Assembly: GCF_029916425.1 (NCBI RefSeq)
Contig: NZ_JAHAVQ010000007.1
Coordinates: 1 to 64,000, forward strand
Reading direction: 5' to 3'
DNA: 64,000 nucleotides
Source of the DNA: Liquorilactobacillus sicerae
GTDB taxonomy: Bacteria > Bacillota > Bacilli > Lactobacillales > Lactobacillaceae
Shown: positions 33,835 to 43,215 of the stretch, piece by piece
Layout of the letters: the number at the start of each line of letters is the position of its first letter
Numbering within the stretch: the stretch's first letter is position 1
Notes under the pieces: generated by a model
Database searches by the model: none
The model's input: the letters and a program-made list of their open reading frames with translations, nothing else
Told to the model about the DNA's origin: nothing
Translations under genes and position numbers: made by a program

Positions 33835-34828
33835 GTTTGCTGAACGGCCAGAACCAAATTTACAATCAGCTGACGATGTTAAAATCAAAGTTGTTTATAA
33901 TACGATTGGTATTCAAGACTTACGCTTGAAACGCCAGTGGGACTTTTATAGTAAAGAAGGAATCGCCGGCTATGAAATGGCTGGCATAGTTGTCGCCGCT
34001 GGCAGTTCAGCTCAAAAGGCCGGCTGGCAAATTGGGCAGGCTGTTTCCGGAACAGTGGTTCAATTTTGCGGAAAATGCCCCGCCTGTAAACAGCAGCAAG
34101 AACAAAATTGTCTGCAGCTGCGTGTCAAAAGTGGGACTCTTTGTCCTTATATCGTCTGGAAGGCCGACCAATTAGTTCATTTACCAGCTAATGTTTCTTT
34201 TGCAACTGGTTGTTTGCTTGAACCAGTCGCAGTTGTTAAAATGGCCTATGACAAACTGCAAATTAATGATTCCGATCAGATTTGTATTTTTGGCGGTGAT
34301 TTCAATGGCTTGATCTTGCTGCAGCTGATCAAGCGCTATACTCAGGCTTTTGTAGTTGTCGTTGAAAATAAAGCCGAAAATAAATTATTAGCACAGGAAT
34401 TTGGCGCTGATCAAATTATCGATCCGCTGGCTGATAATGTCGCAACCGAACTTTTAAAGTTGTCAAACTTTATTGGCTTTAACAAAACAATCTTAACTAC
34501 CTCAAAGTATCCTGCTTTAATATCAGTTGCCATCAACGCTACCGCTCGAGGAGGATTATTTTTGACTACTGTCTATTTTGATCGCCAACAGCAAATTGCC
34601 ATCAATTCAATTAAGTTTTTTGCTATGAACCTAACCATCATGAGTTCATTTTTATATACCAAAAAATTGCTGCAACAGACAGCAACTTTGTTAGCACAAC
34701 TTAATTTAAAAAGTTTGATTCGCCGTGAATTTAGTTTTTCAGCTGCTTTGACCGCTTACCAAGTCGAACAAGAACAGCTTTATCCACGAATCGGTATCAG
34801 AGTAAATGATTCAAATCAGTTGATTTAG
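33797..34828 (+). CDS. Zinc-type medium-chain dehydrogenase with degenerate active site
   Basis: 343 residues from ATG 33797, behind AAAGGAG (33776-33782); the start lies 38 bp inside the preceding regulator gene. The structural zinc lobe is intact (C-x2-C-x2-C-x7-C in FCGKCPACKQQQEQNC), and the Glu of LLEPVAV is kept. However the catalytic-zinc Cys of the usual GICGTD motif is replaced (IGIQDLRL), the His of GHE is Tyr (GYEMAG), and the nucleotide motif reads GGDFNG in place of GxGxxG. It therefore may not be an ordinary alcohol or polyol dehydrogenase. The last 32 bp overlap the convergent GtrA gene. Confidence 0.8.
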   Translation: MKTIWNHRSGLIEFAERPEPNLQSADDVKIKVVYNTIGIQDLRLKRQWDFYSKEGIAGYEMAGIVVAAGSSAQKAGWQIGQAVSGTVVQFCGKCPACKQQQEQNCLQLRVKSGTLCPYIVWKADQLVHLPANVSFATGCLLEPVAVVKMAYDKLQINDSDQICIFGGDFNGLILLQLIKRYTQAFVVVVENKAENKLLAQEFGADQIIDPLADNVATELLKLSNFIGFNKTILTTSKYPALISVAINATARGGLFLTTVYFDRQQQIAINSIKFFAMNLTIMSSFLYTKKLLQQTATLLAQLNLKSLIRREFSFSAALTAYQVEQEQLYPRIGIRVNDSNQLI

Positions 34829-35252
34829 GTTGAAGAAGCTCGCGCGAATCAAGCGAAGCGCCAAAAACAAAAAATCTCTGATACAGATATTCAGTAATTC
34901 CATTGCATAAGAGATTGATGATCGTTACTAGATAATCATTCCAATGCAACACAGTCACTAAATAGTTCCCACCAATTGTTGAAACCGGAGTAAAAATTGA
35001 GTAATAGAAAAAGACTTTCAGCATCGCAATCGGGATGTTATTGTTTGACTTAAAAGTAAACCGTCGATTTAAAGTAAAGTTCCAAACCACCGATAAAACC
35101 AATGCAACCAAATATCGATTCCAATAAGGAAAATTGCTAAATTGCGTCAAAAGTGTAAATGAACCCATTTCGACTGCTCCAGCTGAAGAAGCAAAAGCAA
35201 AATACTTAATTGTTCGCAGTAATTCTTTTTGACTGCTGGCTTTCATTTTCAA
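34797..35252 (-). CDS. GtrA family membrane protein
   Basis: 151 residues, four hydrophobic segments. Motifs IKYFAFASSAGAVEMGSFTL, VWNFTLNRRFTFKS and GITEYLYQRFFVFG are those of GtrA-like proteins, which help move lipid-linked sugars across the membrane for glycosylation of wall polymers. It is 24 bp after the class III aminotransferase and probably co-transcribed, though a link between the two is not obvious. The end overlaps the convergent dehydrogenase gene by 32 bp. Confidence 0.85.
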   Translation of the reverse strand: MKMKASSQKELLRTIKYFAFASSAGAVEMGSFTLLTQFSNFPYWNRYLVALVLSVVWNFTLNRRFTFKSNNNIPIAMLKVFFYYSIFTPVSTIGGNYLVTVLHWNDYLVTIINLLCNGITEYLYQRFFVFGASLDSRELLQPKSTDLNHLL

Positions 35253-35276
35253 AACTCCCTTCTCCTTGAACTGCTT

Positions 35277-36536
35277 TTAAAGACTTGGAGTACTGACCAT
35301 TTGTTGAGCCTCCGTTAGAGCTTGGTCTAAACGATTAATGACTTTCTTAGCAGTTGCTTGATCCATTAATAGATTGGGTTTAAATTGTAAAACCGACTTA
35401 TCAAAATCGGCCATCACCGCCCAAACGCCATTTTTGATCAATGCTACCATTAGTGCCTGTCCACCAAGAGGATGTGCCGTTTTTAATCCCATAATCACTC
35501 CGCATTGTCGGATTTCAATCAGAAATTCTCGATGCTTTTGCTGCAACTTAGCCAGATTTTGCTGAAAGAACTCCGTTAGCTGATCAATATTTTGTTTAAC
35601 TGCTGGCCGTCTTAAGATGTCTAAGACCTTTGCCGCGACAATACAGCCTAACTCTGTCCCATTGAAAGACGAAGTATGTGCAAAGCCATCCACTTTCATC
35701 CAGCCAGCTGCCTCATCGTTCATAATGACTGCTGACATTGGATAATAACCACCCGAAAGTCCTTTACCGGTAACGATCATATCGGGCGTAGCTCCAAATT
35801 TGCAACAACACCACATTTGGCCGCTGCGCATCATACCAGTTTGAACCTCATCAGCAATATACAAAGCGCCATATTGATGTGCCAATCGTTGAACTTCTCG
35901 GTGATAATTTTCAATTGGCATGGGGAATCCAGCCGTTGCCGGAATAGTTTCAATCAGAACCGCTGCGGTATCATTTTTTTTGAGAACCATTTCCAGTTGC
36001 TCCAAATTATTATATTCAATATGGGTATAGAACTTAGGATCTGGCGTCATATTGAAAAATTCTGCTAGTTCTGGATTACCGGCTTGCATGGCAATCCCGG
36101 TTCCGCCATGAAAAGCACAAGCCAAACTAATGACTCGCTGGCGTTTTGTTGCTCGTCGGGCAAACTTGACTGCGGCATCAATTGCTTCCCCGCCGCCATT
36201 TAAAGTAAAAACATATTTCATATTTTCTGGTGAAACGGCTAAAAGTTTTTCATTCAACTCATTTTTATACCGCGAAGGGAAATAATGATTGCCGGCATCA
36301 ACTACAGCCATTCCATCGATCAGTGCTTGCCGGATTTCGGGATTTCGATGTCCCAAATTAAATACCCCGCCATTGGAATGCATATTAATATATTTATGAC
36401 CATCCAAATCCTCAAAGTAGCTTCCTTGGCGTTTACCCATTACCATTTCAAAGCCAAATTTTTTAAAAGTTGCAACTCGATCAGGGTTCCAGATCTTAGC
36501 AGCTTCAGCGTAAATTTTTTCTGCTTCTTTACTCAT
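35277..36536 (-). CDS. Class III PLP enzyme (aminotransferase or phospho-lyase)
   Basis: 419 residues from ATG 36536 behind AAGGAG. Class III motifs: YFEDLDGHKYINMHSNGGVF, NLGHRNPEIRQAL, FTLNGGGEAIDAAVKFARRA, ACAFHGGTG, LYIADEVQTGMMRSGQMW and Schiff-base Lys in VTGKGLSGGYYPMSAV. Its partner, 11 bp upstream, is an aminoglycoside-phosphotransferase-fold kinase. In animals the hydroxylysine and ethanolamine pathways pair such a kinase with a class III enzyme that cleaves the phosphorylated amine, so either a transaminase or a phospho-lyase is possible. The substrate is not known. Confidence 0.75.
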   Translation of the reverse strand: MSKEAEKIYAEAAKIWNPDRVATFKKFGFEMVMGKRQGSYFEDLDGHKYINMHSNGGVFNLGHRNPEIRQALIDGMAVVDAGNHYFPSRYKNELNEKLLAVSPENMKYVFTLNGGGEAIDAAVKFARRATKRQRVISLACAFHGGTGIAMQAGNPELAEFFNMTPDPKFYTHIEYNNLEQLEMVLKKNDTAAVLIETIPATAGFPMPIENYHREVQRLAHQYGALYIADEVQTGMMRSGQMWCCCKFGATPDMIVTGKGLSGGYYPMSAVIMNDEAAGWMKVDGFAHTSSFNGTELGCIVAAKVLDILRRPAVKQNIDQLTEFFQQNLAKLQQKHREFLIEIRQCGVIMGLKTAHPLGGQALMVALIKNGVWAVMADFDKSVLQFKPNLLMDQATAKKVINRLDQALTEAQQMVSTPSL

Positions 36537-36553
36537 AATCACTTACTCCTTTT

Positions 36554-37819
36554 TTAAAGACCGGCAACTTTCGTATTTTTTCCTTTTTGAGTTTGTAGTA
36601 CATGCTCAGCCATTGGCGTTAGCGAATAGCGTTTCAAATAACGCTCGGCTAAAACAACTGTCCCTTTAGCAAAAAATTCCAAAACATCAGGGGTCAATTC
36701 TACCGTTTCACCGCTACCTTCAACAACCATCCCCATGCGATAAATCAAGCTTTGCAACAAACCAATTCTGCGCATCATAATAAAAGTCCAAAGCTCGTCT
36801 TTATCTTGCTGAGTAATTGTTCTAACTTGTTGATAACCATCAAGCAACTCAGTAAGAATTTCTTCAATATCAGGTCGATGCTCCATTAAAGCTACTGCAC
36901 TTGCCAGATCATACATAAACCAGCCTTGACCACAATCATCGAAGTCTAAAGCGGTAATTTTTCGACCATTTTTTAACAAATTGGCTGTCCGCAAATCGCT
37001 ATGGATCATTCCATAACGATCGCGTCCAGTACCATAAATTGTCAATCGCTTTCGAATTAATTCAACGCACTGATCTAAGATCCCAATTTCTTTGCTATGC
37101 AGCCAATGACCTGTCTGATAAGAAGCACCATAAAAATTATTGTTTTGTCCAAACGTCCCTGAAAAGTTCCATTCCATTCGTTCATAAAATGCTGGCTGCG
37201 ACCACTTTTGCGCTGCTAAATGCAAAGTTGCCGCAATTTTACCAATTTTTTGATATAGCTGTCGATCTTCAAAAGTTAAATCACTTTTTTCATGCTTACT
37301 GAATTTAATTTCCAGCACGGCTGCCAATCTGAATAATGGAAAAGTAAACCAGTTAGGAATTTTCTTACAAATTTTAACAATCGGTTCAAGATCCTCATTT
37401 GTATCACTAGAATCAACTGGCGCACTACCAGATACATATTCAAAACACACAACGTATCTTTTCTCTGCCAAGCTTGGTGTCTCAACTGCTTCAATATAGT
37501 GACCGTTTTGCGACTTTTGTGGCAATGCCAAGGATAACTTGGTTTGCTGCTTTAGATTTAAAATCCATGTCAATTCAGTTCGAATATTATTGAAAGTTGC
37601 ATATTCAAGCCGATGCACTCGTAAAATTACTTTTGGTCGACCAGTAGCTTGCAAACTAAAAGTTGCATTTTCCGTAAAGTTTAATAACTTAACTTTGGCA
37701 TCTGCTGGATAGCCCCAGAGCAACTTGGCTTTTTCAGCAACTTCTTTCAAGTGGTTCAGCTTTTCTGAAAAACTTAGTAAATTGAATTTGTTTGGCTGAG
37801 TTGCATTTGATTGTCCCAT
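36554..37819 (-). CDS. APH-fold small-molecule kinase (choline/hydroxylysine kinase-like)
   Basis: 421 residues from ATG 37819, with GGGGGTGG just upstream; the frame is open to 37927 but without a better site. The phosphotransferase core has VKLLNFTENATFSLQATG, the ATP-lysine strand KVILRVHRLEY, the catalytic loop MIHSDLRTANLLKNG and the metal motif ITALDFDDCGQGWFMYDLA. These match the aminoglycoside phosphotransferase/choline kinase fold and in particular hydroxylysine-kinase-like bacterial proteins. No antibiotic-resistance subfamily is indicated. First gene of an operon with the class III PLP enzyme and GtrA, which suggests phosphorylation of an amino alcohol or hydroxy-amine before the PLP step. 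Confidence 0.75.
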   Translation of the reverse strand: MGQSNATQPNKFNLLSFSEKLNHLKEVAEKAKLLWGYPADAKVKLLNFTENATFSLQATGRPKVILRVHRLEYATFNNIRTELTWILNLKQQTKLSLALPQKSQNGHYIEAVETPSLAEKRYVVCFEYVSGSAPVDSSDTNEDLEPIVKICKKIPNWFTFPLFRLAAVLEIKFSKHEKSDLTFEDRQLYQKIGKIAATLHLAAQKWSQPAFYERMEWNFSGTFGQNNNFYGASYQTGHWLHSKEIGILDQCVELIRKRLTIYGTGRDRYGMIHSDLRTANLLKNGRKITALDFDDCGQGWFMYDLASAVALMEHRPDIEEILTELLDGYQQVRTITQQDKDELWTFIMMRRIGLLQSLIYRMGMVVEGSGETVELTPDVLEFFAKGTVVLAERYLKRYSLTPMAEHVLQTQKGKNTKVAGL

Positions 37820-38048
37820 TCGACCACCCCCAGAAGGATTTTCTTTATCAATTACATTTATCATACTCAGAGGCTTGTTATTTAAATAGAGCAATTTAGC
37901 AACTTTTTGCAACCTATAATTGTACAATGTGAACTTTTATGACATGAGGCTTAACAGCTTGCTTGAACAGTCAATAAAAAATGAATACTTAATCTTTATT
38001 CGGTCAAATCAATTGAGTGAGGCAATCCTTTTCCGCCATGCTGACTAC

Positions 38049-38082
38049 AAAAAAGGACACGATCTAATTGATCAATGCCCTT
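38049..38082 (-). terminator. Probable terminator of the DAACS symporter gene
   Basis: On the minus strand AAGGGCATTGATC pairs imperfectly with GATCGTGTCCTT, followed by six T. It lies about 30 bp after the stop. Confidence 0.5.
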
Positions 38083-38113
38083 AAGAACTATGCACTTTAG
38101 TTTTTAATTTTAA

Positions 38114-39358
38114 TTACTTGGTTTTGCCTAACCAGTTTTTGCCTTCTACAAAGCGTGTAACCAACATACTAGCCGTTGTATTGCTCGAAGAATTGATTAA
38201 CGTTGCTGGAATATCAATGATCTCACTGATAATTAGGATTAATGGCAGCGCCGACATTGGAAAACCAAAGATGGTAATGATTACCGCCTCAGCCACAAAG
38301 CCGCCACCGGGTATGGCACTCATGACCATCCCAACTAAAAACCCCACGCTAATGATCAACAGCGCATTTTGCAGTGAAGTAAGACTCCGATCGAAGAGGA
38401 CAAATAAGAAAGTTGTCTTCAAGACACCGCCTACAACTGACCCGTCTTTATGTACATTGGCACCTAATGGAACGACGGTATCGGCAATATCAGGACTGAC
38501 TCCCATCTTTTTCGTATACTCTAGATTGGCCGGGATCGTTGCTGCCGAGGAACTGGTAGCAACGGCAGTGATCGCTGGCACTCCAATATTGCGCCAAAAA
38601 GCTTTAAAGGCCGGCTTTCCACCAGCAATCAGCGCATAGCAGCTCATGACCACCACAAAATAAAAGGCCGCATAAACTAGGTAAACCAGCCATGTTCGGA
38701 TATAAGTCGCGATCATTTCTGAACCAAGGTTGCCAATTACGGTCGCAAAAAAGCAACCTAAGCCAATTGGTGCATAATACATAATATATTTAACAATCTT
38801 CATGGTAACTGTATTGCCGGCAATCAAAACCTTCGCAAAAGGTTGAGCAGCTTGACCAGAAGTCGAAGTAGCAATTCCAGTAAGAATTGCCACCACGATC
38901 AACGGCAACATATGGTTTTTCGATAAAATCTTGCTAAAGTCATCGACCGTAAAAGTATTGACTAGTTGCTCTAGTCCTGACGTATGACTGCTAGTTGCTC
39001 CTTTGACGTTGCCCATTAAATGTTTCAAGCTAGCCATATCAACGTTATTGATCGGATGAAAAAGTAAGACGGCTAAATAACCGATCACAGCTGAAATAAG
39101 TGCTGTAACGACAAAAACGATCAAAGCCGTGATCAGAATTTTCCCCAAACGTTTCATTTCCGTCATTGAGGCAATTGCCGACGAAATACTGAAGAAAACT
39201 AATGGAATCAAGACCATATACATTAAGTTCAAAAACAAATCACCAAATGGCTTAACAACTTCAACTTGTTTCCCCCAGATCACCCCTGCTAAACCACCTA
39301 AAATCAAACCTAGGAACAGTAAACTCGTTCCCCGATAATTTTTCCAAAGTTTACTCAT
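38114..39358 (-). CDS. Dicarboxylate/amino acid:cation symporter (DAACS)
   Basis: 414 residues from ATG 39358, behind AGAGG. Typical DAACS features: eight membrane segments, the serine-rich hairpin AVATSSSAATIPANLEYTKK, VPLGANVHKDGS (in place of the common PLGATINMDG), and the last-helix motif PATLINSSSNTTASMLVTRF. It imports glutamate, aspartate, serine/threonine or dicarboxylates with H+ or Na+. The sequence around helix 8 does not settle the substrate. An aspartase gene lies 10 kb away on the other strand, and the two could cooperate. Confidence 0.88.
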   Translation of the reverse strand: MSKLWKNYRGTSLLFLGLILGGLAGVIWGKQVEVVKPFGDLFLNLMYMVLIPLVFFSISSAIASMTEMKRLGKILITALIVFVVTALISAVIGYLAVLLFHPINNVDMASLKHLMGNVKGATSSHTSGLEQLVNTFTVDDFSKILSKNHMLPLIVVAILTGIATSTSGQAAQPFAKVLIAGNTVTMKIVKYIMYYAPIGLGCFFATVIGNLGSEMIATYIRTWLVYLVYAAFYFVVVMSCYALIAGGKPAFKAFWRNIGVPAITAVATSSSAATIPANLEYTKKMGVSPDIADTVVPLGANVHKDGSVVGGVLKTTFLFVLFDRSLTSLQNALLIISVGFLVGMVMSAIPGGGFVAEAVIITIFGFPMSALPLILIISEIIDIPATLINSSSNTTASMLVTRFVEGKNWLGKTK

Positions 39359-39459
39359 GACCCAACCTCTTTTCATAAATTAAATTATAGCATTATTAAT
39401 TATCAGTCCAGAAACTAACTGCATCTTTTTTTTCAAGACAATTTTGTTAATTTTATTGC

Positions 39460-39491
39460 AAAAAAAACAGCTGAAGGACCACCTCCAGCTG
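39460..39491 (-). terminator. Terminator of the MacB-type ABC gene
   Basis: CAGCTGAAGG (39468-39477) pairs with CCTCCAGCTG (39482-39491) with one mismatch; on the minus strand eight T follow. It is 19 bp beyond the stop codon. Confidence 0.8.
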
Positions 39492-39509
39492 ATAAATATG
39501 CTCGCTTAA

Positions 39510-41492
39510 TTATTCATTTGCCAACGCATCAATTGGATTTAACCGTGAAGCCTTACGAGCCGGCAGAAGCGCCGCAATAAATGAAATAAGTATCGCCGCG
39601 GCAAAGGCAAAGATCACATTGCTTAAGTTCATTTGAACAATATTAAATTTGATCAAACTATAAAGCGCTCGATTCAAGGCTATCTCAACAAGCCAAGCCA
39701 ATAATAAACCAACAACCGCCGAAAACACTCCTAATAAGACCGATTCGGAAGTAAATAACCGACGAATATCTTTACGCCTTTCGCCCAAAGCTCGTAAGAT
39801 TCCAATTTCCTTGGTCCGCTCAGCAACTGACATGTACATCGTCACAATGATCATCAGCGCCGATACCAACAAGGAAATTCCGGCAATCGTCGCTAAAACC
39901 GTTGATGCTAAGTTAACATAACGATTAACGGTCTTTAGCAAACTTCCAATTGTAATCACTAAAAAGTCATATTTTTTAGTGGATTTGATTTGCCGCAAAT
40001 TTTTTGCAGCATTTTCGACATTATCTAATTGGTCGACGCCGACACTTAGAAAGTTGGGATTAGTAACTGCGCCGACTTGTTGTAGGCCTGCTTTAGTTGT
40101 TTGGAAATTAGTTAAGACCATGGCACTGGCACTTTTACCATTGATAATTCCGGAAATTTTGAAATTAGTGGTGGCTTGAACTGGCTGATCATTGGCATTT
40201 ATCCAGTTATAGACAACTGTGACGTGTTTGCCAATCATTTTAGCCGTTGCAATTTTGCCAAACAACTGTTGACCAATCGAAGCATCCAAAACCAGTTCGC
40301 CTTTTTTCGGCCAACTGCCTTTTTTCAAAACCTGGTCGGTATATGCTGCTGTATAGGTTTTCAAAGTACTGCCAGCGGCTTTTTTATTTTGATAATTCAC
40401 GGTATAATTTCCCAGCTGATAGCCCTTTTCGACTTTTTTGATATGCTTGACTTGATTGATTTTAGCAATCTTTTTGGCTGAAAGAAAATAGCTTGTTGGT
40501 TCCTGACTAAAATTTTGAATGGCCGTTTGCGATTTAGATTGGGATAAATGCTTGCCTTGCGGATTATTCATGACTGTCATAACTTTAGGATTCGCCAGTG
40601 AATTAATTTGGTCTTGAATATAGGCATTGATTCCATTTCCTAAACCAGAAAAAAGGAGAACCGCAAAAATTCCAATCGCCGTTCCTAAAACAATCAGCGA
40701 GTTTTGCTGAAAATGATACATTAAATGCTTAAAAGCATTTTTGTAACTGGCCGCAGCAGATAATACTTTAGCCTCGATCCTGGTTGCATCCTTTGGCAGC
40801 GGATAAGCTGGCCGCAAACGATGATCTGAGTCGATCAAACCATCGGCTAAATGGACCACCCGAGTCCCATGATCAGCCACTTCCTGCGAATGAGTAACCG
40901 CGATTACTAACCGACCATCGGCAGCAATTTGCTTTAGGATCTCCAAAACCTCTTGCGTGTTTTTAGAATCCAAGGCTCCAGTCGGCTCATCAGCCAAAAT
41001 AATCGCTGGATCGCTGGCTAAAGCTCGAGCGATCGCTACCCGCTGTTTTTGTCCACCCGAAAGTTGATTAGGATGCTTTTTCAGCTGATCAGCCAAACCA
41101 ACTTGCTGGAGCAGCTTTTTAGCGCGGTTAACTTTTTGCTGATGAGAAAGCGTCGTCATCTCCAAAGAAATCAAAACATTTTCTAAAACTGTCAAATGAC
41201 TGATCAAATTATATGATTGATATATATAGCCAATCATTGACCGCCGGTAATCATCAACTTGTTTTTCTTTGGCATGGTCCAGCTTCTTACCAGCAATCGT
41301 CAGTTCGCCAGAAAACTCTCGGTCTAATCCGCCAATGATATTCATCAAAGTCGATTTGCCACCGCCTGATTCACCCAAGATCGAAACAAATTCACCCTTT
41401 TCAAAACTTAAGCTAATTCCTTTAATGACTGGGATTTCTTCATTTCCAAGATAGTAGGATTTGTGGATATTTTTTAATTCTAAAAATGCCAT
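39510..41492 (-). CDS. MacB-type ABC transporter, ATPase fused to permease
   Basis: 660 residues. ATPase residues 1-225: Walker [36 protein letters not shown], Walker [13 protein letters not shown]. Membrane part: one segment near 265-290, a long extracytoplasmic MacB-PCD domain (about 295-525), then three segments with the FtsX fold ending [19 protein letters not shown]. Such 1+3-segment mechanotransmission proteins in Gram-positive bacteria export peptides or sense cell-wall antibiotics, generally with a partner lipoprotein or two-component system; neither is adjacent here. Monocistronic. ATG 41492 follows AAGGAG. Confidence 0.88.
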   Translation of the reverse strand: MAFLELKNIHKSYYLGNEEIPVIKGISLSFEKGEFVSILGESGGGKSTLMNIIGGLDREFSGELTIAGKKLDHAKEKQVDDYRRSMIGYIYQSYNLISHLTVLENVLISLEMTTLSHQQKVNRAKKLLQQVGLADQLKKHPNQLSGGQKQRVAIARALASDPAIILADEPTGALDSKNTQEVLEILKQIAADGRLVIAVTHSQEVADHGTRVVHLADGLIDSDHRLRPAYPLPKDATRIEAKVLSAAASYKNAFKHLMYHFQQNSLIVLGTAIGIFAVLLFSGLGNGINAYIQDQINSLANPKVMTVMNNPQGKHLSQSKSQTAIQNFSQEPTSYFLSAKKIAKINQVKHIKKVEKGYQLGNYTVNYQNKKAAGSTLKTYTAAYTDQVLKKGSWPKKGELVLDASIGQQLFGKIATAKMIGKHVTVVYNWINANDQPVQATTNFKISGIINGKSASAMVLTNFQTTKAGLQQVGAVTNPNFLSVGVDQLDNVENAAKNLRQIKSTKKYDFLVITIGSLLKTVNRYVNLASTVLATIAGISLLVSALMIIVTMYMSVAERTKEIGILRALGERRKDIRRLFTSESVLLGVFSAVVGLLLAWLVEIALNRALYSLIKFNIVQMNLSNVIFAFAAAILISFIAALLPARKASRLNPIDALANE

Positions 41493-41973
41493 CTTTTTTT
41501 CTCCTTGCTTCTATCCGCTTAATAAAATTGGTTCTTAAAATTCTTAATTATATCGTGTTAATCGTACCATAGACGAACGGGAAAAACATGTAGTTTACAT
41601 AATTGAGGGATATTTTTAATCGTTGCTGCCTTCAAAAGAAAAAGCTAGCCGTTATTTTGAAAACAAGCAAATATTACCTGCTAGCTTGCATTTTTTAAAA
41701 AGGACTGCTTTTTAAATTTATATTTCAAACAAATACGATTTTTTCATGCTTGTTTAAACTAGCAGAATGCAATTTAATACATTCAAACAAATTATTATTC
41801 TTTAATTGTAATCGGTTACTTTGTTTTTACAAAGAAGAATGTCCATATAACTAATAAATACAAAGCTGTTTAGTGCTTCAGCACTAAACAGCTAGTTAAT
41901 ATTTATGCTGTAAAACATTTTTTAGTTTAAATAACTATGATATGCTTTTTTCAATTAATTTAAAGGAGGCATT
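41493..41973. other. 481-bp intergenic region with two hairpins
   Basis: No gene seen. Contains AAGCTAGC (41642-41649) / GCTAGCTT (41680-41687) followed by six T on the plus strand, and the perfect hairpin at 41864-41893. Promoter for the ABC gene must lie at the left end on the minus strand. Confidence 0.5.
41864..41893 (-). terminator. Perfect 13-bp hairpin after the PucR gene
   Basis: AGCTGTTTAGTGC (41864-41876), loop TTCA, GCACTAAACAGCT (41881-41893). On the minus strand it is followed by TTTGTATTT, so it probably ends the pucR-type transcript, 80 bp after its stop. Confidence 0.65.
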
Positions 41974-43134
41974 TTAAAGACTATCTAAAACATAAAAGGC
42001 AAACATTAATTTAAAGCGGTCACTATTGACTTCAAGATTTAATGACAGGATTTCTTTTATCTTCTTTATTCGATAATTGATGGTATTTCGATGAGTAAAA
42101 GTCTTCTCTGATATAGCCTTAATACTACCATTTTCTTGCAAATAAAGTTTTAACAAGGAGGTATAATTCGTTCCATTGTCTCGATCATATAAAAGAATTG
42201 GTTCTAAGATCCGTTGAGCACTTTTTTGTAAAATCTCAAAATCATTAACAGCTAAAATGAGCTCATTAATGCCATTGTCTTCAAAAAAGCAAAGTGAGTC
42301 ATCAGTGTGCTTTTGAATTCGATCCATCACATATTTGACTTGCTTATAGGCTTGCTGCAATTTTTTAATGGACAAAACTTCCTCACTGACACTTATTTCA
42401 AATAGCTTGCTTGGAAACTTATTGCTTAATGCTTTATCCAGTGATTTAGCAAAGTCCTTCAGTTGAAATGGATCATTAACAACGATCATTATTGCATCCT
42501 CAATTTCAAAGATACCATTTACCAACCCATAAGCATTAAGTTGAATTTCAATACTTAACTGTAATTGCTCATGAAACTGTGCACTACTTTTTTGAATTAC
42601 AAAATTTTTACCTTGAATCGCGATTATCGCGTAATTGCTGTTCAGATCAAAACTATTCCTTTCCAATTGAGCTACAAACTGTTCTGGTTTTTCTGGATGA
42701 AAAATGGCATTTTTAATGCTTTCAGTCAAACTAAAGGCAAATTGTTCACTCAAAAAGATTCGATTACAGTAGTCACGGATAATATCGATTAAATGTATTT
42801 TCCAAGGAACAGTAAATAGAGGAAAGTTTTTGGCTTGGCAATATTTGATCAAATCAGCTGGAATATAATTTATAAATTCCCCCGTATTGATTATTAATGC
42901 TGTTGCACTAGAGTTAACAACTCTTTTAACGTATTTTTCTAACCATTCATCGGAATTTCTGCCGATCCCAGTCGTGATCACAATCTCGTTTCCATGCAGA
43001 TAATCCATTGTATTGATATTTTCCAAGATGTGTACCCAGCTAAACAGTCGATCTAAGCCAGAATTACCGGTAAGTAATTTCATTTCATATTTTTCTTTAG
43101 TTGCATAATAAACTGTTCTTAATTTAATAGCCAC
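41974..43134 (-). CDS. PucR family transcriptional regulator
   Basis: 386 residues from GTG 43134, placed just after AGGTGA; an upstream ATG at 43152 overlaps that site. The N-terminal PucR sensory domain (about 10-125: LLTGNSGLDRLFSWVHILEN, LHGNEIVITTGIG, YCQAKNFPLFTVPW), a central CdaR GGDEF-like region, and the C-terminal helix-turn-helix (about 325-380: YLQENGSIKAISEKTFTHRN, TINYRIKKIKEIL). Members activate catabolism of purines, GABA or other nitrogen compounds. It is divergent from the aminotransferase-transporter operon across about 80 bp, so control of that operon is the simplest reading. Confidence 0.85.
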   Translation of the reverse strand: MAIKLRTVYYATKEKYEMKLLTGNSGLDRLFSWVHILENINTMDYLHGNEIVITTGIGRNSDEWLEKYVKRVVNSSATALIINTGEFINYIPADLIKYCQAKNFPLFTVPWKIHLIDIIRDYCNRIFLSEQFAFSLTESIKNAIFHPEKPEQFVAQLERNSFDLNSNYAIIAIQGKNFVIQKSSAQFHEQLQLSIEIQLNAYGLVNGIFEIEDAIMIVVNDPFQLKDFAKSLDKALSNKFPSKLFEISVSEEVLSIKKLQQAYKQVKYVMDRIQKHTDDSLCFFEDNGINELILAVNDFEILQKSAQRILEPILLYDRDNGTNYTSLLKLYLQENGSIKAISEKTFTHRNTINYRIKKIKEILSLNLEVNSDRFKLMFAFYVLDSL

Positions 43135-43215
43135 TATCTCACCTGCTTTCATGTCATTTAATATCACATTATATGATTTAGTTTAATTTAGTCAATCTCG
43201 AGGAGGAATAAACTT

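Noticed and set aside
38118-38639. 173-codon plus-strand frame
   Set aside because: Fully antisense to the DAACS symporter, whose motifs are intact; an antisense shadow.
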